DNA of 64,000 nucleotides from Pseudomonas parasichuanensis (GTDB taxonomy: Bacteria; Pseudomonadota; Gammaproteobacteria; Pseudomonadales; Pseudomonadaceae). A program made the translations under genes and the position numbers. The notes under the pieces were generated by a model. It ran no database searches. It saw nothing but the letters and a program-made list of their open reading frames with translations, and was not told the DNA's origin. Location: NCBI RefSeq assembly GCF_021601385.1, contig NZ_BQHO01000001.1, forward strand, positions 62,001-126,000. Reading direction: 5' to 3'. The number at the start of each line of letters is the position of its first letter. Positions within the stretch are counted from its first letter, which is position 1. This document shows, piece after piece, positions 39,429-46,949 of this stretch.

Positions 39429-39473
39429 CCGCAAGATGCAAGTTGATGAACGCGATCAACTTGCATCTTGCGG
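39429..39473. repeat. Perfect 19-bp inverted repeat
   Basis: Arms 39429-39447 and 39455-39473 are exact complements (CCGCAAGATGCAAGTTGAT and its reverse) around a 7-base loop. No T-run follows. It lies in the gap between doxX and the 102-aa gene and may end the doxX transcript or be a small mobile repeat. Confidence 0.8.
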
Positions 39474-39641
39474 CTTGTAACTTGGAGCTCATCCCTCTAG
39501 CATACCGACTGCGCCGATTTAAACAGCTACTTGCGGGGCGCAGGAAGCCCCCACCGGGTCATCCGAAATACCGCTAAAGCGCTGGTTCGGTGACGCCTCC
39601 CACCGCTGCCCAGCGGGATCAGCGAGGCGGAGAAAAACTCC

Positions 39642-39950
39642 ATGAGTTGTCCACGTACCAGTGTCTGCTTGACCCCCCTGGCCAAAGACCAGGCCTCCCG
39701 CACACCGCGCATTCTGCTCGGTGGCCAGCATCAGCCTACGCTCCTGCGCAACCTCGACGGTTTTTCCCGTCGCAAGGGCCAGGCCCGCGCTTTCCTCATC
39801 CAGTTCTTCGAAAGCTGCACCCAGCTTGGCCAGTACGGCAACGACCGTTTCGACCTGGCCGTGATCCAGGCGCCGACCGCCGAGGATGCCGCCGAGGTTA
39901 TCGGCCAGCTGACCCGCATCGCTCGCCAAGGCCTGATCACTCGCCGTTGA
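39642..39950 (+). CDS. Conserved hypothetical protein (102 aa)
   Basis: ATG 39642 with GGAG 12-15 bases upstream. Basic N-terminus, then GQARAFLIQFFESCTQLGQY and a C-terminal helical region (APTAEDAAEVIGQLTRIARQ). No signal peptide or membrane segment, no family recognised. It could be a small Pseudomonas-specific protein; coding is moderately supported. Confidence 0.6.
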   Translation: MSCPRTSVCLTPLAKDQASRTPRILLGGQHQPTLLRNLDGFSRRKGQARAFLIQFFESCTQLGQYGNDRFDLAVIQAPTAEDAAEVIGQLTRIARQGLITRR

Positions 39951-40003
39951 GCAGCGGGCCATTGGCATGGCCTGCTTGCAGGGGATGAGGTGTCACGGGC
40001 TTG

Positions 40004-40489
40004 TCAGGGTTGCAGGTCCGTCAGGTATTCGATGAGGGCAATGTCCCAATGCGCATCGCCCGTTGGCGTGCGCACTGCAATCTCGTCATCCACAGCTTTG
40101 CCAATGCAGGCGCGCGCCATAGGCGAGTCGATCGAGATGTAGTCGTTGCGGCCATAGATTTCGTCGCCACCCACAATCCGGAAGCGCTTGGTTTCATCGT
40201 CTTCGTTGACGATGGTCACCCAGGCGCCAAAAAACACTTTGCCTTCCTGGCTCGGCGCGTAGGGCACCACCCGAAGGTCCTCGATTCGCTTCCTCAGATA
40301 GCGCACGCGACGGTCGATCTCGCGCAAGCGCTTCTTGTTGTACTGGTAGTCGGCGTTTTCGCTGCGGTCGCCCAGGGAGGCCGCCCAGTTCACCTTGCGG
40401 GTGATTTCCGGGCGTTCTTCGCGCCATAGCCAGTCGAGCTCATCTTTCAAGGCTTTGTAGCCCGCTTCGGTGATCAGGTTGGTTGCCAT
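40004..40489 (-). CDS. greB: Transcription elongation factor GreB
   Basis: 161 residues. N-terminal coiled coil with WLWREERPEITRKVNWAASL and GDRSENADYQYNKKRLREID (acidic tip Asp/Glu), and a C-terminal globular domain with EGKVFFGAWVTIVNEDD and YISIDSPMARA. It stimulates transcript cleavage by stalled RNA polymerase. Near-identical pattern to E. coli GreB. Confidence 0.97.
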   Translation of the reverse strand: MATNLITEAGYKALKDELDWLWREERPEITRKVNWAASLGDRSENADYQYNKKRLREIDRRVRYLRKRIEDLRVVPYAPSQEGKVFFGAWVTIVNEDDETKRFRIVGGDEIYGRNDYISIDSPMARACIGKAVDDEIAVRTPTGDAHWDIALIEYLTDLQP

Positions 40490-40709
40490 GCTTTACCTTG
40501 AGTCCTTGCTTGATTCGAGCCATGAGGCGACGGCGCTTTCGAGGGCATCCAATGTATCAGGCCCCACAGTTTTCTCGTATTTGCAGATGATGCCTGCTGT
40601 CACCGTTCGAAACAGGCGTCACACAATCTTCATCATTCTGATCCGCGGGTGGATTCCGGCCGGTGAAAAACACTGATAGCATCCGGCCACTTCGCTGAGG
40701 GTCAATGCT

Positions 40710-41039
40710 GTGACGCAGTTCTCTGTTCTTGCTGGCATCACCTTGGCCCTGTCTCTCGCCGCGACGAGCGCCTTGGCCGCAAACACGCCTTGCTCGGGGC
40801 GCAAGGGTGGCATTGCTGGTTGCGATGGCGATGCCTTCCTGTGCAATGACGGCTCCATCAGCGCTTCGAAGAAAAGCTGCAGCGCTTACACCGGGCAGCG
40901 CGGTAACCGGCCGATGGCGCAATCATTGCAAGGTGCCATCAGTGAGTGTGCTTGTGGTTCGGGAAGTTACTGCACTGGGCCGCGGGGCGGTATCTACTGC
41001 CTGACCCCAGGTGGGCAAAAAAGCTATCGGCGTCACTGA
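40710..41039 (+). CDS. Secreted cysteine-rich small protein (109 aa)
   Basis: GTG start at 40710 after GAGGGT. Signal peptide to about residue 23 ([16 protein letters not shown]), then a mature part of about 85 residues with eight cysteines arranged [23 protein letters not shown], then CACGSGSYC and GGIYC. An even number of Cys suggests disulphides and a periplasmic or extracellular product. It lies 66 bases before the adaptor operon. No family recognised. Confidence 0.72.
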   Translation: MTQFSVLAGITLALSLAATSALAANTPCSGRKGGIAGCDGDAFLCNDGSISASKKSCSAYTGQRGNRPMAQSLQGAISECACGSGSYCTGPRGGIYCLTPGGQKSYRRH

Positions 41040-41105
41040 CCCTCCGCGTTGAAGGGGTGGTTGAAACTCAAGCAGCAATCCAGAACTTTACAGGGACGTA
41101 GCGAC

Positions 41106-41867
41106 ATGAAGCAGGCAGTGTTGTGGGCGGCGTTGGCCTTGATCAATGGTGTGGCGCAGGCCGCGACCGAGCCCGATCCGCTGCTTGACGGCGCCACCGC
41201 CACAGCCAGCGAAGTCCGTGGCGTGTTGCGTGCGCGCTCCCAGGCGGTGCTGGCCAGCGAACTGCCCGGCCGTGTGGTGGAGATGCCTTACGCCGAAGGC
41301 CAGGCGTTCAGCAAGGGCGATGTGCTGGTGCGTTTTGACTGCAGTGCTTACCAGGCCCAGGCCAATGCCTCCGCGGCCGCGGTCCGCGCCGCGCGGGAAG
41401 AGTTGCGCAACAAGCAGCAACTGGCCGCGTTGAATTCCGTCGGCCGTTTCGAGGTGGCCCTGGCCGAGGCTCGTCAGGCCCAGGCCCAGGCCGAGTCCCA
41501 GGTCTATCAGGTGCAGGTGCAGCGCTGCCAGGTCAAGGCGCCGTTCGATGGCCAGGTGGTCGTCCGCCGTGTGCAGGCCCATGAAAGCGTTGCCAGCGGT
41601 GCGCCATTGCTGGAAATCGTCGACAACCGCTCGTTGGAAATCCACCTGCTGGTGCCGTCGCGCTGGCTGGGCAAGCTCAAGCCCGAACAGACCTTCAGCT
41701 TCGTCCCCGATGAAACCGGCAAGTCGATCGATGCCGTGGTCAAGCGCCTTGGCGCGCGCATCGACGAGGGTAGCCAGACCCTGCTGCTGATCGGTAGCGT
41801 GCCGGCCAGTACCCCGGGCCTGCTGGCGGGTATGAGCGGCACGGCGCACTTCGCGGAGCCGCGATGA
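41106..41867 (+). CDS. Periplasmic adaptor subunit 1 (RND/HlyD-type)
   Basis: 253 residues. Signal peptide (QAVLWAALALINGVAQA), then ASEVRGVLRARSQAVLASEL, the lipoyl-like half GRVVEMPYAEGQAFSKGDVLVRFD, a short coiled coil (AREELRNKQQLAALN), the second lipoyl half VKAPFDGQVVVRRVQAHESV, and a beta-barrel with a WLGK region. It lacks the membrane helix of classic HlyD. It overlaps the next gene by four bases, so the three adaptor-like genes form one operon. Confidence 0.88.
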   Translation: MKQAVLWAALALINGVAQAATEPDPLLDGATATASEVRGVLRARSQAVLASELPGRVVEMPYAEGQAFSKGDVLVRFDCSAYQAQANASAAAVRAAREELRNKQQLAALNSVGRFEVALAEARQAQAQAESQVYQVQVQRCQVKAPFDGQVVVRRVQAHESVASGAPLLEIVDNRSLEIHLLVPSRWLGKLKPEQTFSFVPDETGKSIDAVVKRLGARIDEGSQTLLLIGSVPASTPGLLAGMSGTAHFAEPR

Positions 41868-43183
41868 ACGCTCCCGTTCCCGGTGCCCTCGAACAACTGC
41901 TGGCGCATTACCTGAAGCTGGAGCGTCAGGCCCGTGCCGCGACGTCCACCGAAGTGTTGGCGTTCAGCATGGTCAATGACAGCCAGGCGCTGTTCGGCTA
42001 TCGCCACGGCGCGCTGCTGATCGCTGGCAAAGTGCGGGCCCTGACCGGCATCAGCGTGGTCGAGCCCAACGCGCCCTTTGTCGTATTCATCGAACGCATG
42101 GCAGCCCGTCTCGCGGCCGGCGAGCGCTTTGCCTTGCCCGGCGCGGTGCCGCCGGAAAGCGTCGACCAGGCCAGCCGCGACGACTGGCAGGCGCTGTCGG
42201 CGCCGCATGCTTTCTGGTTGCCGCTCAAGGATCGCCAGGCGCAGGTCTTCGGCGGGCTCTGGCTGGCCCGCGATAACCCGTGGAGCGAAGCCGAACAGGT
42301 CTTGCTGGCGCAATTGGGCGATTGCTACAGCCATGCCTGGCACGCCCTGCAACCGGGCAAGCCGTGGCGCCTGCGCTGGCCGGCACGCGCCCGCTGGGCC
42401 TTGGCCGCGGCGTTGCTGCTGGTACTGCTGGTGCCGGTGCGCCAGTCGGTGCTGGCACCCGCCGAGGTCGTGCCACGAAACGGTCAGGTCGTTGCCGCGC
42501 CCTTGGATGGCGTGGTCGCCGAGGTGCGGGTCAAGCCCAACCAAGCGGTGCAGGCCGGGCAGTTGCTGGTGCGTTTCGACGCCACCGGCCTCAAGGCCCA
42601 GGCCGATGTCGCCGAGCGCACGCTGGGTGTGGCTGAGGCGGAACTCAAGGCCAATACCCAACGGGCGTTCTCCGATGCCGACTCCAGCGCCCGCCTGGAC
42701 CTGCTGGCGGCCCGGGTCGAGCAGAAACGCGCCGAGCGTGATTACGCCCGCGACCTGCTGGGGCGTAGTGAAGTGCGCGCCGAGCGCGACGGCATCGCGG
42801 TCTTCGCCGATGCCCAGCGCTTTATCGGCAAGCCGATGCGCACGGGCGAGCGACTGATGGAAATCGCCGACCCGGCCCAGGCCGAACTGCGGATCGAATT
42901 GCCGGTGGCCGATGCCATCGGCCTGGACAACGGCGCTGAAGTGGCACTGTTCCTCGACAGCGACCCGCTGCATCGGCACAGCGCCACGTTGGCGCGCGCC
43001 GCCTATCAGGCGCAAAGCACGGCGGCCGGGCAATTGGCCTACCGGCTGGATGCCGACTTTGCCGAGGCGCCGCCGCGTATTGGCCTGCGCGGCACCGCGA
43101 AACTGTTCGGCGACCGGGCGCCGCTGGCGCTGTACCTGTTGCGCCGGCCCTTGGCGGCCCTGCGCCAGGCGGTGGGCCTGTGA
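41864..43183 (+). CDS. Membrane adaptor 2: GAF-like cytoplasmic domain, TM helix, HlyD periplasmic domain
   Basis: 439 residues. About 170 N-terminal residues look like a cytoplasmic GAF-type domain (GYRHGALLIAGKVRALTGISVV, WLPLKDRQAQVFGGLWLARD). One membrane helix follows at about 177-194 (WALAAALLLVLLVPV). The periplasmic HlyD part has lipoyl halves (GQVVAAPLDGVVAEVRVKPN and SEVRAERDGIAVF) and a coiled coil. The sensory-looking N-domain is unusual for an adaptor. It overlaps both neighbours (ATGA at 41864 and TGATG at 43183). Confidence 0.85.
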   Translation: MNAPVPGALEQLLAHYLKLERQARAATSTEVLAFSMVNDSQALFGYRHGALLIAGKVRALTGISVVEPNAPFVVFIERMAARLAAGERFALPGAVPPESVDQASRDDWQALSAPHAFWLPLKDRQAQVFGGLWLARDNPWSEAEQVLLAQLGDCYSHAWHALQPGKPWRLRWPARARWALAAALLLVLLVPVRQSVLAPAEVVPRNGQVVAAPLDGVVAEVRVKPNQAVQAGQLLVRFDATGLKAQADVAERTLGVAEAELKANTQRAFSDADSSARLDLLAARVEQKRAERDYARDLLGRSEVRAERDGIAVFADAQRFIGKPMRTGERLMEIADPAQAELRIELPVADAIGLDNGAEVALFLDSDPLHRHSATLARAAYQAQSTAAGQLAYRLDADFAEAPPRIGLRGTAKLFGDRAPLALYLLRRPLAALRQAVGL

Positions 43184-45279
43184 TGTTGCCGGCGTTGCGC
43201 CCGGACCTGCAGCTGTCGGTGGCGACGCCAGGGCTGGACGGCTCGCCGCAATGGACGTTGGCCGACCCCTTGCGCGGCAAGTATTTCAAGCTGGGTGCAC
43301 CGGCCATGCGCCTGTTGCGCCACTGGGCGCTGGGCGACGCGCTGCAGGTGCTCAAGGCGGCCAATGCCGAGCCCGGCGCCCCGTTGACACCCCAATCGCT
43401 GGAAGAGCTGCTGAAATTCCTGCGTGGTCACGACCTGATCAGCGGCGCTGACCCTGAGCAAAGCGCCAGCTACGCAGCAAAGGCCGCCAGCCGGCGTCAG
43501 GGCATCTGGACCCAGGTCCTGCACAAGTACCTGTTCTTCCGTATTCCCCTGTGGCGCCCGGATGCCTTCCTCAACCGCACCTGGCCGTGGTTGGCGCGTT
43601 TCGGCCCGGGGCTGTTGCGCGTTGGCCTGCCGCTGGTGCTGCTGCTCGGCGCGTTTCTGGTAATGCGCGACTGGGAGCGCTTCCTTGCCACCTTCCCGCA
43701 GTTGCTCAGCCTGGGCGGCATGGCGGCTTTCGCCATCGCCCTGGGCTTTGCCAAGCTGTGCCATGAGTTTGGCCACGCCTACATGGCCAAGCGCGCCGGC
43801 TGCCGGGTGCCGAGCATGGGCGTGGCGTTCATGGTTTTGCTGCCCATGCTCTACACCGATGTCAGCGATGCCTGGCGTGTGCAGGACCGCCGCACCCGCC
43901 TGCTGATCGGCGCCGGTGGGGTGCTGGCCGAGCTGCTGCTGGCCTGCATCGCCTTGCTCGCCTGGTCGCTGCTGCCTGATGGGGCAGGGCGCACGGCGGC
44001 GTTCATGCTGGCCAGCGCCACCTGGATCACCACCCTGGCGATCAACGTCAACCCGTTGATGCGCTTCGACGGCTATTTCCTGCTCAGTGACCTGTGGGGC
44101 GTCGACAACCTTCAGGGCCGTGGCTATGCCTTGTGCCGTTGGCACCTGCGCGAAACCTTGTTCGGCTATGGCGAGGCGCCGCCGGAGCGCTGGTCGCCTG
44201 CCTTGCGCAAGCGCCTGCTGTGCTGGGGCTATGCCTCCTGGCTGTGGCGCGCGGTACTGTTCTTTGGTATCGCCCTGGCGGTCTATCACATGTTCTTCAA
44301 GGTGCTCGGCATCTTCCTGATGATGGTCGAGTTGGTGTGGTTCATCTTTCTGCCGATCTGCAAGGAAATGGGCCACTGGTGGCAGCACCGGGATCAGGCC
44401 CATCCGCGCAAAGTGGTGTGGCTTGGGGGAGGCGTGCTGGCCTTGCTGGCACTGCTGTTGCTGCCGTGGCGCAGCGGCGTGGAGGTGCCGGCGATGCTCG
44501 AATCCTCAAGGGTCAGCGCCCTGCATGCGCCGGCAGCGGCGCGGGTGCGCGAAGTGCTGGTGAAAGACGGCCAGCAGGTCGCCGAAGGGCAGGTGCTGGT
44601 GGCGCTGGAGTCCCCGGACCTGGCCTCGCGCATGAGCATCACCCGCCGCGAGATCGAAATCCTGCAAGTGCAATTGCGGCGCCAGTCCAGCCGCAGCAAC
44701 ACGGCTGTCGACAGCGGCATTCTCGAACAGCGCCTGGCCGAGTCGGTGGCCGAGTATCGCGGCCTGGCCGCGCAGCGCGAACGCCTGAACTTGCGCGCGC
44801 CCCATGCCGGCACCGTGCGCGACCTGGCCGACAACCTGGCCCCTGGGCGCTGGGTCAGTGCCGAGCTGCCGCTGGCCCAGGTCGCCGCAGCGGGGGTGCG
44901 TTTACGGGGTTACCTGGCTGAGGCCGATCTGTGGCGGGTGGCGCCGGGCATCACCGGGCACTTCGTCGCCGACGATGTACTGCGCCACTCATTGCCGGTG
45001 AGCCTTAAAGAAGTAGATGCCAACGGCGTTTCCTATATCGACCAGGAAGCCCTGGTATCCGATCACAAGGGGCCGATCGCGGTCAGGCGCGATGAAGATA
45101 AGCGGGCGCAGCCGTTGCAGGCTCACTATGGCGCGCAATTCGTGCTCGAAAACGGTGCATCCGGGCCGCTCTCCCACCCGCTGCGAGGCCTTGTTTTGCT
45201 GGATGGGAAGGGTGAATCGCTGCTGGCCGCCGCATGGCGACGCATGGCTGCAATTGGCATACGAGAAAGTGGATTTTAG
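43183..45279 (+). CDS. M50 site-2-protease-like membrane protein fused to a biotinyl-lipoyl adaptor domain
   Basis: 698 residues. The N-terminal 90 residues are PqqD-like. A multi-helix membrane core carries the zinc motif HEFGH (residues 194-198) and NPLMRFDGY (Asn 290, Asp 296), the two metal-binding sites of site-2 proteases. A further helix (about 410-428) leads to a C-terminal HlyD-like domain (ARVREVLVKDGQQVAEGQVL and LRAPHAGTVRDLADNLAPG). ATG 43183 chosen; a GTG at 43180 is in frame. Such fusions take the place of the inner-membrane exporter in some export loci, but here the role is inferred. Confidence 0.85.
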   Translation: MLPALRPDLQLSVATPGLDGSPQWTLADPLRGKYFKLGAPAMRLLRHWALGDALQVLKAANAEPGAPLTPQSLEELLKFLRGHDLISGADPEQSASYAAKAASRRQGIWTQVLHKYLFFRIPLWRPDAFLNRTWPWLARFGPGLLRVGLPLVLLLGAFLVMRDWERFLATFPQLLSLGGMAAFAIALGFAKLCHEFGHAYMAKRAGCRVPSMGVAFMVLLPMLYTDVSDAWRVQDRRTRLLIGAGGVLAELLLACIALLAWSLLPDGAGRTAAFMLASATWITTLAINVNPLMRFDGYFLLSDLWGVDNLQGRGYALCRWHLRETLFGYGEAPPERWSPALRKRLLCWGYASWLWRAVLFFGIALAVYHMFFKVLGIFLMMVELVWFIFLPICKEMGHWWQHRDQAHPRKVVWLGGGVLALLALLLLPWRSGVEVPAMLESSRVSALHAPAAARVREVLVKDGQQVAEGQVLVALESPDLASRMSITRREIEILQVQLRRQSSRSNTAVDSGILEQRLAESVAEYRGLAAQRERLNLRAPHAGTVRDLADNLAPGRWVSAELPLAQVAAAGVRLRGYLAEADLWRVAPGITGHFVADDVLRHSLPVSLKEVDANGVSYIDQEALVSDHKGPIAVRRDEDKRAQPLQAHYGAQFVLENGASGPLSHPLRGLVLLDGKGESLLAAAWRRMAAIGIRESGF

Positions 45280-45336
45280 TAGTGCGATTGTAGGACAGAG
45301 TGCGGTAATCTGATGTCAATTCGCCACAGTGTTAAA

Positions 45337-45352
45337 TGTGACGCCCGTCACA
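45337..45352. promoter_or_regulatory. Perfect Crp/Vfr-type palindrome upstream of the GNAT-giant protein operon
   Basis: TGTGA-N6-TCACA (45337-45341, 45348-45352), the exact Crp consensus, extended symmetrically to ATGTGA...TCACAT. It lies 45 bases before the GNAT start, in the only sizeable gap of the locus, so it may control the GNAT, collar, giant-protein and TolC genes. No clear -10/-35 pair is visible beside it. Confidence 0.7.
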
Positions 45353-45396
45353 TAAGTCGTTAGCTCAACCGTATTTATTACAGGGAAGTTGCTTTG

Positions 45397-45897
45397 ATGA
45401 GTTCGAAGTGCGCTGTGACGCTCCGTGCCTTGCATTCAGGCGATATGGCATTTATCGAGCGCCTCTATGCCGGTTCGCGTGCATTCGAAATGTCCCATAG
45501 CGGCTGGCCCGTCGAGCAGATCGTGGCCTTCCTCAGCCAGCAGTTCCACGCCCAGCACACCTATTACCAGGCCCACTACCACGATGCCGATTTCTGGATC
45601 ATCGAGCATGAGGGGCAACCCATCGGGCGCATCTACATGTTCTGGGGCCCGAGCACGATGAACCTGGTCGATATCATCCTGCTCCCCGCTTACCAGGGCC
45701 GCGGTATCGGCTCCGCGCTGATCGACGAACAACTGCGTCGTGCCGATGAACTGGGCCTGGTCGTGAACCTGTATGTCGAGACCTATAACCCCGCGCAGCG
45801 CCTTTATGGGCGCATGGGCTTTGTCGTGTGCGGCAACAACGGCGTTTACCTGCAAATGCGCCGTCAACCGCAGTCAGCTTCCAGGAAGATTTCATGA
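45397..45897 (+). CDS. GNAT-family N-acetyltransferase
   Basis: 166 residues. Acetyl-CoA loop region ILLPAYQGRGIGSALIDEQL (Q/RxxGxG/A) and C-terminal NPAQRLYGRMGFVVCGNNG fit the GNAT fold. ATG 45397 after AGGGAAG. It is the first gene of the operon and overlaps the next start. Substrate unknown; modification of the secreted proteins encoded downstream is possible but unproven. Confidence 0.9.
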   Translation: MSSKCAVTLRALHSGDMAFIERLYAGSRAFEMSHSGWPVEQIVAFLSQQFHAQHTYYQAHYHDADFWIIEHEGQPIGRIYMFWGPSTMNLVDIILLPAYQGRGIGSALIDEQLRRADELGLVVNLYVETYNPAQRLYGRMGFVVCGNNGVYLQMRRQPQSASRKIS

Positions 45898-46262
45898 GCG
45901 AATCCACCGTTTTCCTCATCCCCACCCGCGAGGATCTGCAACAGGCTGATCCCGAGGGATTCCTGCTGCAGATCACGCCCGAGCGGGCGTTGAAGGTCAG
46001 CTTGCTGCAAGTGCGCGAAGGGCTGCCGATGACCCCCGACTACGACTGTTATTCCCTGCTGATCGCGTTGCCCCTCGGGGTGCAATTGCCGCAGGCGGTG
46101 TTCAATCTTTTCGGTCCGGGGCGCGAGCAGCCCTGGATGTTGCTGATGTCGCCAGTCAAGCCCGAGCCCGATGGCCGACATGTGCTTGAGGCAGTGATTC
46201 ACAGTAGCCGAGCCCAGGATTTCTCCAACGCATGTCAACGTAAGGAAGTGTCTGATGTCTGA
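45894..46262 (+). CDS. Small conserved protein (122 aa), DUF6916-like
   Basis: Starts with ATGA overlap after the GNAT. Sequence begins MSESTVFLIPTREDLQQADP and includes LKVSLLQVREGLPM, YSLLIALPLGVQLPQAVF and FGPGREQPWMLLMSPV. No signal or membrane segment. Proteins of this type (DUF6916) occur beside tail-collar proteins. The assignment is tentative. Overlaps the collar gene by eight bases. Confidence 0.7.
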   Translation: MSESTVFLIPTREDLQQADPEGFLLQITPERALKVSLLQVREGLPMTPDYDCYSLLIALPLGVQLPQAVFNLFGPGREQPWMLLMSPVKPEPDGRHVLEAVIHSSRAQDFSNACQRKEVSDV

Positions 46263-46860
46263 TCAGTATCTCGGCGAAATCAGGTTGGTGGGCTTCAACT
46301 TTGCCCCCTACGGTTGGTCGCAGTGCATGGGCCAGGTCTTGTCCGTCAGCCAGAACGCTGCGCTGTTCTCGCTGCTCGGCACCATGTATGGCGGTAACGG
46401 CCAGTCGACCTTCGCACTGCCAGACCTCCAGGGTCGGGTCCCGGTCGGTTACGGCAACAGCACCAACGGTGCGCCGAACTACGTCCAGGGCCAGGTCGGT
46501 GGGGTTGCGCAGGTTACCCCGCTGGTGTCGAACATGGCCGCGCACACCCACCCAATCGCCTCCACTCTGGCGGTGCAGGTCGATCCGACGACGGTGCTGA
46601 ACGTCGAGGCCAACCTCACCGAGCCGGTTGCGGGCAGCTTCCTGGCCTTGCCGGTCGACAGCAACGGCAACGCGATCAACCTGTTCCACGCCCCGGACAG
46701 CAGCAAAGCCCAGATCAAGCTGGCATCCAACAACCCAACCCTGACCGGCACCATCGCTGCTGGCGTATCGGGCCAGAGCGTGCCGATATCGGTGATCAAC
46801 CCGTACGTGGCCGTCAACTACATCATAGCCATGCAGGGTCAGTACCCAACCCGCGGCTGA
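46255..46860 (+). CDS. Phage tail-collar domain protein (MdpB / microcystin-dependent-like)
   Basis: 201 residues. The N-terminal collar domain is clear: GEIRLVGFNFAPYGWSQCMG, LFSLLGTMYGGNGQSTFALP and DLQGRVPVGYG. The middle part is beta-rich and ends in PYVAVNYIIAMQGQYP, the usual collar C-terminus. There are no other phage genes nearby, so it is not a prophage tail gene. Free-standing collar proteins of this kind are common in bacteria with unclear function; here it sits between the adaptor genes and a giant surface protein, suggesting it is an exported partner. Confidence 0.88.
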   Translation: MSDQYLGEIRLVGFNFAPYGWSQCMGQVLSVSQNAALFSLLGTMYGGNGQSTFALPDLQGRVPVGYGNSTNGAPNYVQGQVGGVAQVTPLVSNMAAHTHPIASTLAVQVDPTTVLNVEANLTEPVAGSFLALPVDSNGNAINLFHAPDSSKAQIKLASNNPTLTGTIAAGVSGQSVPISVINPYVAVNYIIAMQGQYPTRG

Positions 46861-46949
46861 TTGCTACAACCGGCGCTGTCCCAGGGCAGCGCCACTTTTT
46901 CGAGTGCATCGCCAAAGCAGACGGTGCCGGGCATTCCAGGAGGTGCAGC

